Counted from the first letter of the stretch, positions 30,056 through 41,544 are shown. The stretch is DNA of 64,000 nt from Megascapheus bottae (GCA_024803745.1 JANJXV010000024.1:11051427-11115426), one strand, 5' to 3'. The notes: generated from the sequence alone by a model not told the origin. Program-made: numbers and translations.

Positions 30056-31085
30056 CAGAAATTAAAGTACAAAAAAACTAGATGGATATAGTTGTCCTCC
30101 AAGACTCTTTGGAGACAATAAAACATGAAGGGAAAGCATTCAGACTCTCTCAGTGCATGGCAGAAAAGGATCCCACATCCCAGCATCACCACTGCCTACT
30201 AGTTATATTAACAATGTTAGGTAACAGCCCTGTGTGGAAATCCTGCTGCCAGAATCCCTTTTTCTGGCTTTAGATATTTTAATTAAGTTGATTTAGTTAA
30301 GTTGATGTCTGTACTTTTAAACTTGCATTGCTTAATTAACCCCAAAATGCACTGCTTAAATTCTGACATTAATGGAACTGTTACTCTGATTCAGTAGTCT
30401 AAATCCTACACATGGTCCATTTGGCTCTGCTACTGTTAGGTCAAATCTTGATTTGGGGTTGGGTATTCAGGTTGGACTATTTAATGGGTTGAAGGAGGGT
30501 AGCTGCTTCTTAGCTTAGAAGCAGCAGGGAAGATCCAGGCTAAAATGGTTGATTTAGCCCCCTGTAGAGCAGGAATGAGAAAGATAAAGGCCCATGTGTG
30601 AGGACTGGAAAGGGGACACTGAGACTCAAATCCAACATTTGATTGTTTTTGTCCTTTTGAACCATAGTAGCAGAACTTAAAGATATTCTGTAGTTTGTGG
30701 CCCATTGCTTTTCTTGGTGCCCGCAAATACTCTAATATCTTACTTTGGACTTTTGCTCTTCTCCCTTATTCTTTTGCTATCACTCAATACTGTACACATT
30801 TCTGAATGCGCTTTACTTTTACAAGCTATCCTTAATTGCTTACAACCCCAAGCTTGCTCCATTGCAGCATCTTCTCACCACCTCCCCCACATTTTGGCCT
30901 TCTTTCATCCCCACTTTGGCTCCACAAGTTATTCACCCCTCAAGCAAGGACAATCTCAGAAGAGACCATCCAAGAAGGGTCTTGGCTCCCCAGAATCTGC
31001 TTCCAGTGAGCCTCTGCCTGACATATACACAGACAATAGCTCCAGTACAGTCGGATGAAGATGTGTTGAACATAGTCTAGTTCCT
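30056..31085. other. unique sequence
   Basis: Two overlapping plus-strand frames (30705-31058 and 30745-31080, 117 and 111 codons) use different registers of the same DNA and show no known motif, so coding is doubtful. Confidence 0.5.
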
Positions 31086-31119
31086 AGTAGGAAGCAAAAA
31101 GTATCATAGTGGCATTGAG

Positions 31120-31335
31120 CTCTGCTAGAGAGACATTTGGAAAATGTATAAAAAGTGAAATCCTAAATGAACTTTACAATTTGGGATGGGGTAGAGGGAG
31201 GAAAAGAGGGAGTGGAACATAGGAAGGGGTGGTAACATTGTTCAAGAAATAAAGTACAATCATCTGAAGGTAATTGTAACCCCTCTATACATCACCCTGA
31301 CAAAATAAAAGTTAAACAATTAAAATTAAAGCTTT
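31120..31335 (+). mobile_element. L1 3'UTR fragment
   Basis: GATGGGGTAGAGGGAGG, AACATAGGAAGGGGTGG, TGTAACCCCTCTATACATCACC and a terminal AAAATAAAAG match the 3'UTR copies at 48776 and 51130. Confidence 0.65.
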
Positions 31336-31343
31336 AAAAAAAA

Positions 31344-31440
31344 ATGAAGTGGTCCAATGACTCTAAGGGTAGGCCTTGGGCTGAATTGCTCAGGAACAAT
31401 GCCCAGGCCCAGATTTCAAGCCTTATAACCAACACAAAAG
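31344..31440 (+). mobile_element. Geo right-arm fragment
   Basis: GAAGTGGTCCAATGACTC, GGCCTTGGGCTGAATTGC, AATGCCCAGGCCCAG and TTCAAGCCTTATAACC form a right arm without a left arm, next to a complete B1/Geo copy. Confidence 0.7.
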
Positions 31441-31451
31441 GATTTTCTTTA

Positions 31452-31684
31452 GCTGGGAACAGTAGCTCACACTGTAACCCTAGCTACTCAGGAGGCGGAG
31501 ATATAAAGATCAAGGTTCAAAGCCTGCCTGGGCACAAAAGGACCTGAGACTCCTATCTCCAATTAACCTCTAGAAAATGGGAAGTGGGGCTGTGACTCCA
31601 GGGTAGGGTGGTAGCCTTGAGCTGAAATGCTCAGGGACAGCATCCAGGCTGAGTTCAAGCCACAGGACAAAGAACAGAGGCAAT
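31452..31684 (+). mobile_element. B1/Geo dimeric SINE
   Basis: GCTGGGAACAGTAGCTCAC, CTAGCTACTCAGGAGGCGG, linker GACTCCTATCTCCAATTAACC, right arm with GGCTGTGACTCC and GCTGAGTTCAAGCCACAGG. The tail is degraded. Confidence 0.88.
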
Positions 31685-31975
31685 TAAATGGAAAAGGATA
31701 GTCTTTGCAACAATTGTTCAACAATAAGATAGTGGCCTTACAAATTCCACAAAATGTAACTCAAAATAGAACCCAAACCTGAGTAAAAGCAAAACCATAA
31801 CATTTCTAAAAGAGAACAGAGAAGAAAGTATAGATGACTTGGAATTAGAAAACTTACCAAATTTACTAGGTATAACTAGAAGAATGATCAATAAAAACTT
31901 GATAAATTGAGATTTATTAAAATTGAATTTTTCTGCTCTGTAGAAGACCATGTTGAGAAAATTAAAGGAAAAACC
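31685..31975 (+). mobile_element. old L1 ORF2 fragment
   Basis: GGAAAAGGATAGTCTTTGCAAC, AACCTGAGTAAAAGCAAAACC, TTCTAAAAGAGAACAGAG and GAATTTTTCTGCTCTGTAGAAGACC follow the order of an ancient L1 ORF2 C-terminal segment (the GKDSLFN, KINSK and KSFCxAKD regions). Heavily decayed, with no open frame. Confidence 0.55.
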
Positions 31976-31989
31976 ACAGTCTTAGAGAC

Positions 31990-32091
31990 AATGCCCAGCT
32001 GTAGGGTGGTAGCCTTGAGCTGAAGAACTCAGGGACAGCACCCAGGCCCAAAGTTCAAGCCCCAGAACCCACAAAAAAATAAATAAATAAA
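31990..32091 (+). mobile_element. Geo right-arm fragment
   Basis: GACAATGCCCAGCTG, TAGGGTGGTAGCCTTGAGC, AGTTCAAGCCCCAGAACCC and an AAATAAATAAATAAAG tail. The left arm is absent, so the right arm stands alone a third time within 700 bp. Confidence 0.8.
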
Positions 32092-33159
32092 GTCCTGCCT
32101 AGGTCTCCTCTTGATCAATAATGGCCTGCCCTTCAGAATTTTTTAGACAGCCGTAACATCCAAGCATTGACTACCAATCCAGAATTCAGAGGATGTGTTA
32201 CTCCTCAGAAAGCATCATAGAGAAATATTGCTCTGTTTATAACAGCACAAAGGAAAATGAGCCACGTCCTGCCATATCAACAATGTTCAGACCTATGATA
32301 CTTGGGGAAGCCTGTTGCCGGCCTTGAAATACAGTGGCCACTAACCCAGAATGATAGAGTTCACCTATCTACAAGGATTTTCTATGGCAGGCCATGTCAT
32401 AAAGTGGCTTTGCATAATAGACTGTTAATAACTATGTCTTTTATGAAAAGCCTTTCAAAACAGGCAGTACCATAGAAATTCTTTGAAACTCCTTTTAAAT
32501 CTTCAATCTGGTGGTGTCAAGCAGACAGAAAGTGAAGCAGCATATGTCTTTAAGTATCTCACAGCTGTCATGTGAAAAGCTATAGACAGCTTTAATTCAG
32601 CCAACATACTCATTTCCTTCAAATCAAGGGTTGAACAGACACCTATATCTCTGCATTCAAAATGCATGAGCTTGCATATTAGACTTCATTTATTTCGAAC
32701 ACTTTCTATTTGCAAAGGGCTTTCTGATCTGTCTGGTTACTCACTCCATATGGCAATCCTGTGAGTGGCATTTTCTGGGTTGACAGACAAGACAACCATG
32801 ATGCTGTAGACTGAGATCTCATGGCACCCAAGGGGTCCTGCAGCTCTGTGCACTGATATGACACTGGCGACTGAGACTCCAGTGTGAAAGCAATACTGGT
32901 CTCCACTTTACAATTGTTTCTCTCCTAAATTACTTAGAGTACCTCTCAAGTAATAACTTGAAAATTATCTAACATCTCTGTGATATGTGTCTGTAGCAAA
33001 TATATTCTTTCCACTTTAGCAATAAAGAAGAAATTGAAACATCAAGCCATAGGATAATTTGGAATCTCCCTTAGATCCCCAGTCAGCAAGTCAATTTAGC
33101 AAAGGACCGTGTATGTAACTTCAGCAAAGAGCATTGAATAGGAAAGATCTCACACATGC
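32092..33159. other. unique sequence
   Basis: No transposon or exon recognised in about 1.07 kb. Confidence 0.5.
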
Positions 33160-33905
33160 TATGTAGCTCAGCTTTGACTTTCCTTTCTAAGGAATTACAG
33201 TATTTGAGTTTTCCCTTGAATCTACCAGATCTCAGTAATACATATATATATACACGTGCATACCACCTAATGTATTTACTTGTAAGTTTATAAGCTAATT
33301 CTAGCTTCCACATATTAGAGAAAACATGCAATCTTTGTCCATCCGGGCCTGATTCACTTCACTTAATATAACTTTTTCCAGGTCTTTCCATTTCTTTACT
33401 AATGATATAATATCATTCTTTCTAATGAATCAGTAAAATTCCATACTATATTTTCTTGATCCTTCATCCATCGAGGGGCATCTGGGCTGATTCCATACCT
33501 TGGCTTTGGTGAACAGTGCTGCAATGAATATGGTTGTGCTAGTAGCTTTACTGTGTCCTTGTTTGTAATATTTTAGATAAAGGCCTGTGACTAGAACTGC
33601 TGGAGTTCTATGTTTAATGTTTTGGAAAACCTCCACACTGCCTCCTTGACCAGGAAGCAAGTATTCAAAAGGAGCAGGGTAAGGTCAAGGGGAGATGAAT
33701 AAAAGAACGAAGAAGCGAAGGAGAGAATGAAGTCAAGAATCCAATGTATGTCCTACAAAATTAAGAAAATCAAGGGAAGAGGTAGAAGGAGGGGGGATGG
33801 GTAGGAATATTGAATGAGGTGACAATGGATCAAGATATATTATATTCATAAAATGTTAAATGGTAATTCCTTTTTACAACTACTTAAAATAATAAACAAA
33901 ACTAA
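33160..33905. mobile_element. L1 3' end with 5' inversion (twin priming)
   Basis: From about 33160 to 33655 the sequence is minus-strand L1: ORF2 C-terminal blocks (GCAGCACTGTTCACC, GGAATTTTACTGATTC, TGGAAAGACCTGG on the complement) and the start of the 3'UTR. From about 33660 it switches to plus-strand distal 3'UTR (GTATTCAAAAGGAGCAGGG, CAAGAATCCAATGTATGTCC, TACTTAAAATAATAAAC). In the straight copy at 13257-13875 the same blocks lie in one orientation and continuous order, so the left part has been inverted. Confidence 0.82.
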
Positions 33906-34164
33906 GAAATAATGGCATTAAGTCCAAAACAAAGCTTTCGGCTCCGATGAGTCTCAGTAACTGTTACATGATCCAACAATACTGAGTGTCTGGTTATTCT
34001 TGGCTCAGGCCATCTTAGACCCATTTTAGCCCTTTAAACTTCTTTTCAATGCCAAAAACTGTCATTAGGGTCCTTTGTTTATTTGTATTTAGAAAAATAG
34101 ATGCTCCTTTTAAACCAGAAAGTGTTATTGAAAAGTTTATGATTGTGGAAGGCTGGAGAGAAGG
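33906..34164. other. unique sequence
   Basis: Nothing recognised. Confidence 0.4.
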
Positions 34165-34375
34165 GGCTGAATGAGTGAGAAAGGGACTAGGAGATATCTA
34201 CAGCAACACTGCTCAATGTAATATGTGATAAAGAGAGAAATGAGAATTGAGTCTGAGGGAGGGAAGAGACAAGATGGGGGAGAATGATGGGAGAGTGACT
34301 CTAAGCAAGAAACCACTGGGCAGTAAACATGTTACCTTATAACCCTTGTACAGGGGGGGTAATTAAAATTTAAAA
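34165..34375 (+). mobile_element. L1 3'UTR-like relic
   Basis: GAGTCTGAGGGAGGGAAGAG, GGGGGAGAATGATGGGAGAG and TTACCTTATAACCCTTGTACA, ending in TAATTAAAATTTAAAAAAG, resemble the copy at 6060-6295. The tail was the target of the next SINE. Confidence 0.45.
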
Positions 34376-34386
34376 AAGTAGCAGGG

Positions 34387-34614
34387 CCTGACTTGGTGCT
34401 TGACGCCTGTAATCCTAGCTACTCAGGAGGCTGAGATCTGAGGATCATGGTTCAAAGCCAGCATGGGCACTAAAACGTCCATGAAACGACTATCTCCAAT
34501 TAACCACCAGAAAATCAAAAGTGTTGCTATGGCTCAAGGGATAGGGTGGTAGCCTTGAGCTGAAGAGCTCAGGGACAGTGCCCAAGTTGAGTTCAAGTCC
34601 CAAGACCGACAAAA
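34387..34614 (+). mobile_element. B1/Geo dimeric SINE with TSD
   Basis: CTGACTTGGTGCTTGACGCC, CTCAGGAGGCTGAGATC, linker CGACTATCTCCAATTAACC, right arm to AGTCCCAAGACCGAC plus A-tail. Perfect TSD AAAAAAGTAGCAGGG at 34372-34386 and 34615-34629. Confidence 0.93.
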
Positions 34615-34629
34615 AAAAAAGTAGCAGGG

Positions 34630-34815
34630 CTGGGAGTGTGGCTTAGTGGTAGAGTGCTTGCCTAGCATGCACAAAGCCCTGGATTCAATTCCTGGGTACC
34701 ACATACACTGAAAAAGCCAGAAGTGGTGCTGTGGCTCAAGTGGTAGAGTACTACTTTTGTGAAAGCTCAAGGACAATGCCTAGGCCCTGAATTCAAGCCC
34801 CAACACTGGCAAAAT
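34630..34815 (+). mobile_element. ID/Geo dimeric SINE
   Basis: Starts immediately at the 3' TSD of the preceding SINE (GGGCTGGGAGTGTGGC overlaps its last G's) and runs to CCCCAACACTGGCAAAATTTT. Its own TSD was not found, so it may have landed in or used the neighbour's tail junction. Confidence 0.92.
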
Positions 34816-34904
34816 TTTAAAGTAAAAATAAACAAAAAGCAGCAAAAAACAAAAAAGAAAGAAATGAAGCATGTTCATTTCCTGTGATGCATAATCAAGC
34901 AGGT

Positions 34905-34908
<4 letters not shown>

Positions 34909-34961
<53 letters not shown>
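34909..34961. repeat. (GT)n microsatellite
   Basis: About 26 uninterrupted GT units. Confidence 0.98.
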
Positions 34962-34962
<1 letters not shown>

Positions 34963-35736
34963 ATTCGTTTGATTTTCTTGCTCTCTCAGGGATCCAAATG
35001 CAAAATAGAGCACTTGGGAACAAGTCACAGATTTGTAAGGCACTCTGGGGAATGTGAGGTCTATAAACTGAAGCATTAGCCTCATCCAAAGATGGAGTGT
35101 AAAGTACTTTTAGTGGCACAATATGGACCACAGTGTTCCTAATCCAGAAATAATTCGGTATTAGCAACCAACACAGCACTGGTACCAAAATTTCCTTCAT
35201 TTCCCTTAACTGCTTCCGACTCACAGAAAAGTAAATGCAATTGAGTGGAAATTGCTTTTCAAGGAGCTGTGCCTGCACAGAAATGTGAGAAAAGGGACTC
35301 ACAGTCCACCTCCTCTCCCTAGAACCAATACCATGCATTGGCTATTAAAAACATCATCAAAAGTTGCCGCCATGGCTTTGTGCTGAGTTTGTGTAGTTTC
35401 TGTAGCGTTATGCATTAAATACATTTTCAAAGCCAAAAATGGGGGTGCAAAAATGCAACCTTTACTTCATCCATAATTGAGCTTAACTTCTTTCTCAAGC
35501 TCTTAGATTTCCCTATGGCAGGAAAAGTTAATCTCCCCGATTTACATGAATCCAAATTAGTGATTCCTCAGATATGTCAAGGACAAAAATAGATAAATCC
35601 TGTTTTATGCTCTCTTTTCCATTTCTCGGGATGGCAGCAGTGCCCTGGGGGTTGGCAAATCTTGGAGGCAGAGACCTTCCCTGGCATCAGAGAGGTTTGG
35701 GGTGACTTGCACCTCCCTCCACACCAGCCCCTGCTG
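34962..35736. other. unique sequence
   Basis: The minus-strand frame 34961-35338 (125 codons) has no recognised domain and its start is not supported by a promoter or splice signal. Confidence 0.5.
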
Positions 35737-36092
35737 CTTGGTTTGGGTGTGTCCCATGGGATTCATATGCTGGGAACGTCATGCCCAGAGTCATAGACTG
35801 GTGCTGTTCTGAGAGAGGGCATTAGGACTAAAGGCATTTGGAAGGTATCTTTCATTTGAGGAGGCCATCAGGATGGGGCTCCTAGGATGGTGTTGGTGAC
35901 TTTGTCAAAAGACAAGGAAAGACCTTTGCTCTCTCTTACACAGTGAAGACTTCCATCACGGTCCTCAACCACTGTACACCCCCTGCTCTGACACATCCAG
36001 TCTCTGGAACAAGGAGCTCAAACAAACCTCTATCCTGTATAACTGATCCAGTCTGTAGCATTCAGTTACAACAACAAGAACAGACTAACACA
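35737..36092 (+). mobile_element. MaLR LTR relic (MLT1/MST-like)
   Basis: TTGGGTGTGTCCCATGGG, ATTCATATGCTGGG, GGCATTTGGAAGGTATC, GAGGCCATCAGGATGGGGC, then near the end CAAACAAACCTCTATCCTG, CCAGTCTGTAGCATTCAG and CAACAAGAACAGACTAACA. This is the block order of a plus-oriented ERVL-MaLR LTR, including its terminal 'agcaacA-gaa-cggactaa' end. Non-coding, no internal sequence. Confidence 0.72.
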
Positions 36093-36404
36093 CCTGCCCC
36101 TGTGTGTGGGTCACCATTGGCCTCTGGCATTTCCATAAGTCCTAGGCCTAGCCTTTCCTGGTCATATCTACAAGTTTCTTAGGTACACTGAAAATTCTCT
36201 ATGCCACAGAAGACTTGGTATTGCCACAGTCCTTCTCTTCTAGACCTGCCCAGCATCCTTTCTACTGCTTCCAAATACTCACAAGGTCTACTCTTCTTTC
36301 AGGCTTCCTTCACAAAGCAGACACAGGTTGTTCCCACTGTTGGCATCCTCTAAACCAACATGTCTCTTATCCTCAAGCAGGACTTGTCACTGCTAAACAA
36401 AGAT
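36093..36404. other. unique sequence
   Basis: Moderately pyrimidine-rich, with no exon or family recognised. Confidence 0.45.
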
Positions 36405-36535
36405 CATGAGAGAAATCACTGGCTCTGCCATGAAGTCACATTCCAGCTGTGTGACTGAGCCAATCACCTCACCCCTCTGTGCTTCAGTATCATCATCTAC
36501 AAAATGAGATCTGTTACAGGAGGATATTGATAAGG
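36405..36535 (+). repeat. MIR
   Basis: CCAGCTGTGTGACTGAGCCAATCACCTCACC-type order and TGCTTCAGTATCATCATCTAC, AAAATGAGATC match the MIR core and 3' half well. Confidence 0.75.
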
Positions 36536-37399
36536 CATTTGGGTTAAACTGTGCTCCGAAGACTGCTCATTGTAGAGCAAGTTGTAAACGTGCAAGGCAT
36601 TCTTACTGTTTCTAGTCCACAGTGGGGGTGGGGGGCGGGCACCCCTTCTCCTAGAACTATAGCAGCAGCTACCTCCCAGCCTTGCAGAATAATTTACTTG
36701 TCCCTCACACTGTCTTTCCAATGTCCATTGTATGAACTTTGTGCTCTCATCCTTTGCTCTCAGCTCTTTAAGAAAGACCTGAACTTCAGCAACTCGAATC
36801 CTTGACCGCAACATATATATCAAGAAGTTATGCAACTTGCCAAAGTTAAAAAGTTAATAATCTCTCTTCTGTACTTGCTTCTCCTCTAAGTTAATCATCC
36901 TGCACCAAACATCAGCAATATCCCTCTATATTCTCTACTTTTCCCCTTCTTTTCAATGCTATTAGAAAATTTCAGAAGAGAGAAGCAGAAAATAGAATGG
37001 GAGGCTTTGGCATGCTGACATACATGGCGAGCTCAGCCAGTTGGTAGGAGGAGATAAGAAGCTGAAGACCAATCAAAGATATATGGAGTGAATTAGACTC
37101 CCCTGCAGTAACTTCCAGAGGGCTTTGGGCCTACAGTTCCAGAGGACTGTGCCAGCCTATGACACATGTGCTGTCTTTTGTCGCTATATATGTGGCTAAA
37201 TGCTGCTTTTGTCCAGTGGGAGTATAGACAGGCACCTTTCTGGGCAGGCTAGAGGGTAGAATGTGGTCGCATTTAGAGAATGAGGCTGGTGCTTGTTCTT
37301 TATCTGCAGACAGCTTTGAATAAGCATGGCCCCCATTCCTACCATGCCCCCAATGCCATGTCAGCTTCCCTGACTGACAAACACACTGAAGCAAAAGAG
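36536..37399. other. unique sequence with G-rich patch
   Basis: GTGGGGGTGGGGGGCGGGC at about 36621-36639 is a potential G-quadruplex. The minus-strand frame 36497-36835 overlaps the MIR and is not credible as a gene. Confidence 0.5.
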
Positions 37400-37483
37400 G
37401 AGTGAGTCTGTGGCCTGAATAGTACAATCCTTTCCCTTAGCAAGCACATGACCCTGTGTTCAATCTCCAGTACCAGAAAGGAA

Positions 37484-37511
<28 letters not shown>
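37400..37511 (+). repeat. ID-like fragment with (CA)n tail
   Basis: TAGCAAGCACATGACCCTGTG, TTCAATCTCCAGTACCAG is the 3' part of an ID-type tRNA-like SINE. A CA repeat (37484-37511) replaces the A-tail, as at 12870-12976. Confidence 0.6.
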
Positions 37512-37516
<5 letters not shown>

Positions 37517-39140
37517 AATTGGTGTAGTCCGCTGCAAACTCTTCTTAGGAAATTGAGAGTACTTGGGTGAAAGGTTAGAGAATATTGCTTGCCTGTGTGT
37601 CTTTGGTGGCTGCTCTTTGCTTTGGTCCTCTTCTCCCTTGCTTTGGTAAGCAGTGGAGGTGTTATTTAACATTGAGCAAGTGAATTCTACTAACCCATCA
37701 GAAGAGCTGCCCTGTCAGCTGTGCCAAAGCACTCCATTCAGAAGCAGGCTTGTAGGTTCTCCTAAAGCCTTTCGTTTTTGTGAGTTGCCTAGCCTGATCA
37801 CTGTGGGAAGAGAAATAACAGTGACCCTCACTGACCACATCTGCTTCAAATATTTCCAGATACCCTTGGCAAAAGTTAAACACCAACCAAAGCATATGTC
37901 CCTACCACTAACTTGTGCTTAACTCGCTACAGGAAAGTAAGAATGCACTAAAGCAGTGGTGGCAATACAAAAACAAGAATGCGGATGCTATCTCTTCTGT
38001 TAGAACAGAGATGCTACTTTGCTTCTTAAATGAATATTTCAAGTTAGTAACAATCCTGCTTTCATAAGAGCTTTGTTGAATTCTCTGCACAAATAGCACC
38101 AGTAACTTGGTAGCTGGTAGTGAGTGGGGGAAATTATTTAAATCAAGACTCTCCTCTGGGGATTTTCATTTTAAGCTCTCAATATGTTTTTAGTTACTGA
38201 ACCAATTTCCTCTGGCATGAGAGCACGTCCTCTGAGCATACTTAGAGATATATTGCCTCTTCTGGGCCAGTGGGGCAATATCTGATGAATTATGACCTCG
38301 CTGTAGCGAGGACATTATTTACAGAATCCCTGAAAGCATCTGCTTAGTTCTACATCCACAAACTCCCAAGTTACAGCTGCATGTCTTCAAAAGCCTTTTT
38401 AAGAAATAGCTAAATAATGCCACTAGGTATTTTAAATCAACCCACATTAATTTGAACTTGAAGTAGCCAAAGTTCATCAAGAAGAAGGAGCACCTTTTTT
38501 CCTAACAGTACAACAATTGACTCTCTGATCAGCTTCAAACACGTGTTTTTAAATGTCAGCTTTCCAGACACTCATCACCCACAGCTCCAGCTCAGTGGTT
38601 ACAGAGAAATTAATTATGATACATGAGAGGCAGGATCCTTGAGAATGCCCCAGGCAGGGAACTTTCAAAAAATCTCAAATTCATTTATGTATGGAAATGG
38701 AGTTAGCTCTATATTTCAGTAAAACTACAAAACTATTGATCATTTTCTCGGGCATCATTTTCAATCTAGGGGGCTCAGACTGATATTAAATGTACAATTA
38801 AATCACTACCCAATTATTTGATTTCTGATGATAGCTTGCACTTAAAAGGAGGTTTGCATGCTCTGCTCACCTTGTTAAGTTATTGATGGGTATTATTCGA
38901 TTTGGTATATTAACACAGTCACTTTACATGAGCTTCCGGAGGAAACATGTCTAAGATCATGAGTGGAAACACGAGGACTAAACTTGGTCTGTGTGGTTTT
39001 CAAGCCTTAAACTCTTTTCTGGTGTGCCAATATTGGATTTGAACTCTGGGATTCACATATTCACTTGGGTTTTTACCCCAAGGCTTCTCTTTCCAGCGGG
39101 ATTGGGGGGAGAGGGGATTGTTTGTTTTGCTTTGTTTGTT
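37512..39140. other. repeat-poor unique block
   Basis: About 1.6 kb without any recognised transposon, notable in this repeat-dense window. It includes a CpG-bearing inverted repeat CCTCGCTGTAGCGAGG at 38296-38311. No exon signature seen. A candidate place for conserved non-coding DNA, judged only by lack of repeats. Confidence 0.5.
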
Positions 39141-39270
39141 TGGGTTTTTTTTTTTTTTTTGCAATAGGAGTCTCATAGACTGTTTATCCCAGACTAGTTT
39201 CAAAGCACAGTCCTCAGATCTAAGACTTCTGAGTAGCCTGGATTACCAGCATGCACTAGTACCTCGCTTG
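39141..39270 (-). mobile_element. B1-type left-arm SINE fragment
   Basis: Poly-T, then GGAGTCTCATAGACTG, CCCAGACTAGTTTCAAAGC, ATCTAAGACTTCTGAGTAGCC and TGGATTACCAGCATGCAC. This is the left arm plus linker. The Geo right arm is missing between poly-T and linker. Confidence 0.78.
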
Positions 39271-40315
39271 GGTGCTGATGCTAGTGTAGCCTTTCTAGAG
39301 TTCTGAAAACAAGCCACGGATATCATGTGATATAATTGCAAATGGAGGAATTCGGGGGGGGGGTAGAGACAATATACAAGCAAAGCATCAGCAGAAGTGC
39401 AGAGTGCTATCTCCTGAACTGAAACTAACATGTCCCGAACAAACCAGTTATTCCTGAGAAAGCTCATGGAGTGGGACAAATGGCCTGGTGTCCCTTTACA
39501 TCTCCATAGAGGCATTGGCAATATCTAGACACCTGTGAGACAATGAGGATTTATGGCAACAAAAATGCCCTTGTTAGAATGGAGAACCCTGGGCTCAGCT
39601 TCTGGGACAGCCTTCTCTTCCATGGAGTCAGCTTTTTCCTAGCCTCGAGGAAAGGAGTATGCCTCAGTAACACATCTCTGGATGTGTTTCTTCTCAGGGT
39701 TTGAGCCAATATTTTTAGCATGTCCTTGTTTCAAATAGAAACAACTTCAAATGCATCAAAAGGATATCATAACCAGCTGGAAGGGACACTAAGTGGTCAC
39801 ATTTGAGACAACTTAAGTAACAAGAAAAAGAATGATAGTCATGAATTATAACCCAGGGACTAAAATAAGAATTCAAGAGACTATAATGAGTAAATAAATA
39901 AATCTTCCTTACACTAGATTCCCAAGTAATAAATGTTAGATGAAGGAATGATGGAAATAGAAAATCAATTTGGCAAACACTACAGAAATCACTCTTTCAG
40001 ACAGGAATCATTACTAACAGCTTAAATTTGTGGATGAATGTTTGGTGAAAAACTAGATAATTTCTAAGCCGCAGAGTATCTCCTTATAAGATGCATACTA
40101 ATGGCAAGAAAGAAAATAGTAACTTTTGGAGAAAGCCTACTTGATGTCTCCTTAACAAGTGATGAAGATGGACACCAGTGGATATAGACTAGACAGACAA
40201 CACGGGCCATAATATGAAAATCACTTCTCTTGCCAAAAAATAATAGAGTGCATAACATAGACGTAGAATAAAATAAAATAAAAATCGACTGATTGGATTA
40301 AAAGATCCAAGGAAA
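39271..40315. other. unique sequence
   Basis: G10 run at about 39354-39363. No family or exon recognised. Confidence 0.5.
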
Positions 40316-40572
40316 CTAGGTACCGTGGCTCATAGCTGTACTCCTAGCTATTCAGGCGGTAATAGATCTGCAGATCAATTCAAAGCCCACCAGAGCAGGA
40401 AAGTCTATGAGATTCTTATTTCCAATTAACTCCCTAAAAGCTGGTAGTAGAACTGTGGCACAAGGGGTAGTGAACTAGCCTGGAGCAGAAAAACTCAGGG
40501 ACAGAATGCAGGCCTTGAGTTCAAGCCCCAGGATTAGCAACAAGATATTGTTGTAGCAGGAAAAAAAAAAAA
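40316..40572 (+). mobile_element. B1/Geo dimeric SINE
   Basis: TACCGTGGCTCATAGCTGTA, linker TTCTTATTTCCAATTAAC, right arm AACTGTGGCACAAGGGG and GAGTTCAAGCCCCAGGATTAGC. An apparent tail begins only after ACAAGATATTGTTGTAGCAGG, so about 20 bp of extra sequence lies before the A12 run. Confidence 0.87.
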
Positions 40573-41330
40573 CATGATTAGAATTTCAATCTGTTTTAAT
40601 ATGCTGCCTATAACACATATAATGTGTATACTGTATGTTAGCACATTGTATATTAGCACATTGTATCTACATCAATTTCCTCATCTTAATTATTACACTT
40701 CTATCAAATAAAATACAAACTCTTGGGAATCAGGATGAAGGGTTTCCAGATACATTCTGCATCTGAGCAATTATTGTCAAATCCTAGGAAACTCAGAAGT
40801 ATGTGTAAGTAACCATTTTCCTAATTATATTTAGAAAGATTATCATTTTTTCTCATTGTATATTCACCTCTGTAACAACTTATCATCTCATTTTACCATC
40901 AAAACAATTGTTAATTTGGAATTTGCATATCTTTGTAAAGCAGAGAAAAGGAGATAGGATGTGTTGTAGGGTGCTCTTAATTCCCATTATCAATCACTTC
41001 TGTGTCCCTTCATTAAATTCTCCTGATAGCATTTGCTCATCAACTTCCTAATTCTTCAATTCCTTAAAGAAATACAACTCACACTCCCATCCCATGGACT
41101 TTTCAGCATAAAGCTCCTTTTTTGAAAGGGGGTGCAGTAGCTTCCTACAACTCAACCCAAAAGCTCCTTCTTAGACTTCACTCTCCTCAGATACTTCAGC
41201 ATATGAGGGGAAAGGAAGAGGAAGGGAGTAAAAGAGAGTAAAAGAGAAACAGAGAGAAACAGAGAAAGAAGAAGGAAGTAGTCCTTTCTAATATATATAT
41301 TCTATAATATATATATATATATCATAGAAG
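40573..41330. other. unique AT-rich sequence
   Basis: Ends with an AGAGAAACAGAGAGAAAC-type purine patch (41225-41275) and (AT)n at 41291-41322. Confidence 0.5.
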
Positions 41331-41340
41331 CCCTATATAT

Positions 41341-41530
41341 TTTTTTTGCCAGTCCTGGGCTTGAGCTCAGGGCCTGAGCACTGTCCTTGGACTTTCTCAA
41401 GGCTAGAGCTCTACCACATGAGCCTCAGCACCACTACCAGCTTTTTTCTATGTATGTGGTACAAGGAATTGAACCCAGATCTTCGTGCATGCTAGGCAAG
41501 AACTCTACCACTAGACCAAACTCCTGACCC
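41341..41530 (-). mobile_element. ID/Geo dimeric SINE
   Basis: Reverse-oriented full dimer: poly-T, GCCAGTCCTGGGCTTGAGC, CTCTACCACATGAGCC, GGTACAAGGAATTGAACCC and CTACCACTAGACCAAACTCC. Flanked by CCCTATATATTTT (41331) and CCCTATATTTTATT (41528), a probable TSD. Confidence 0.93.
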
Positions 41531-41544
41531 TATATTTTATTTTT

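Noticed and set aside
30705..31080. Two overlapping 111-117-codon plus-strand frames
   Set aside because: They use different registers of the same DNA, have no splice or start context of note and no familiar sequence.
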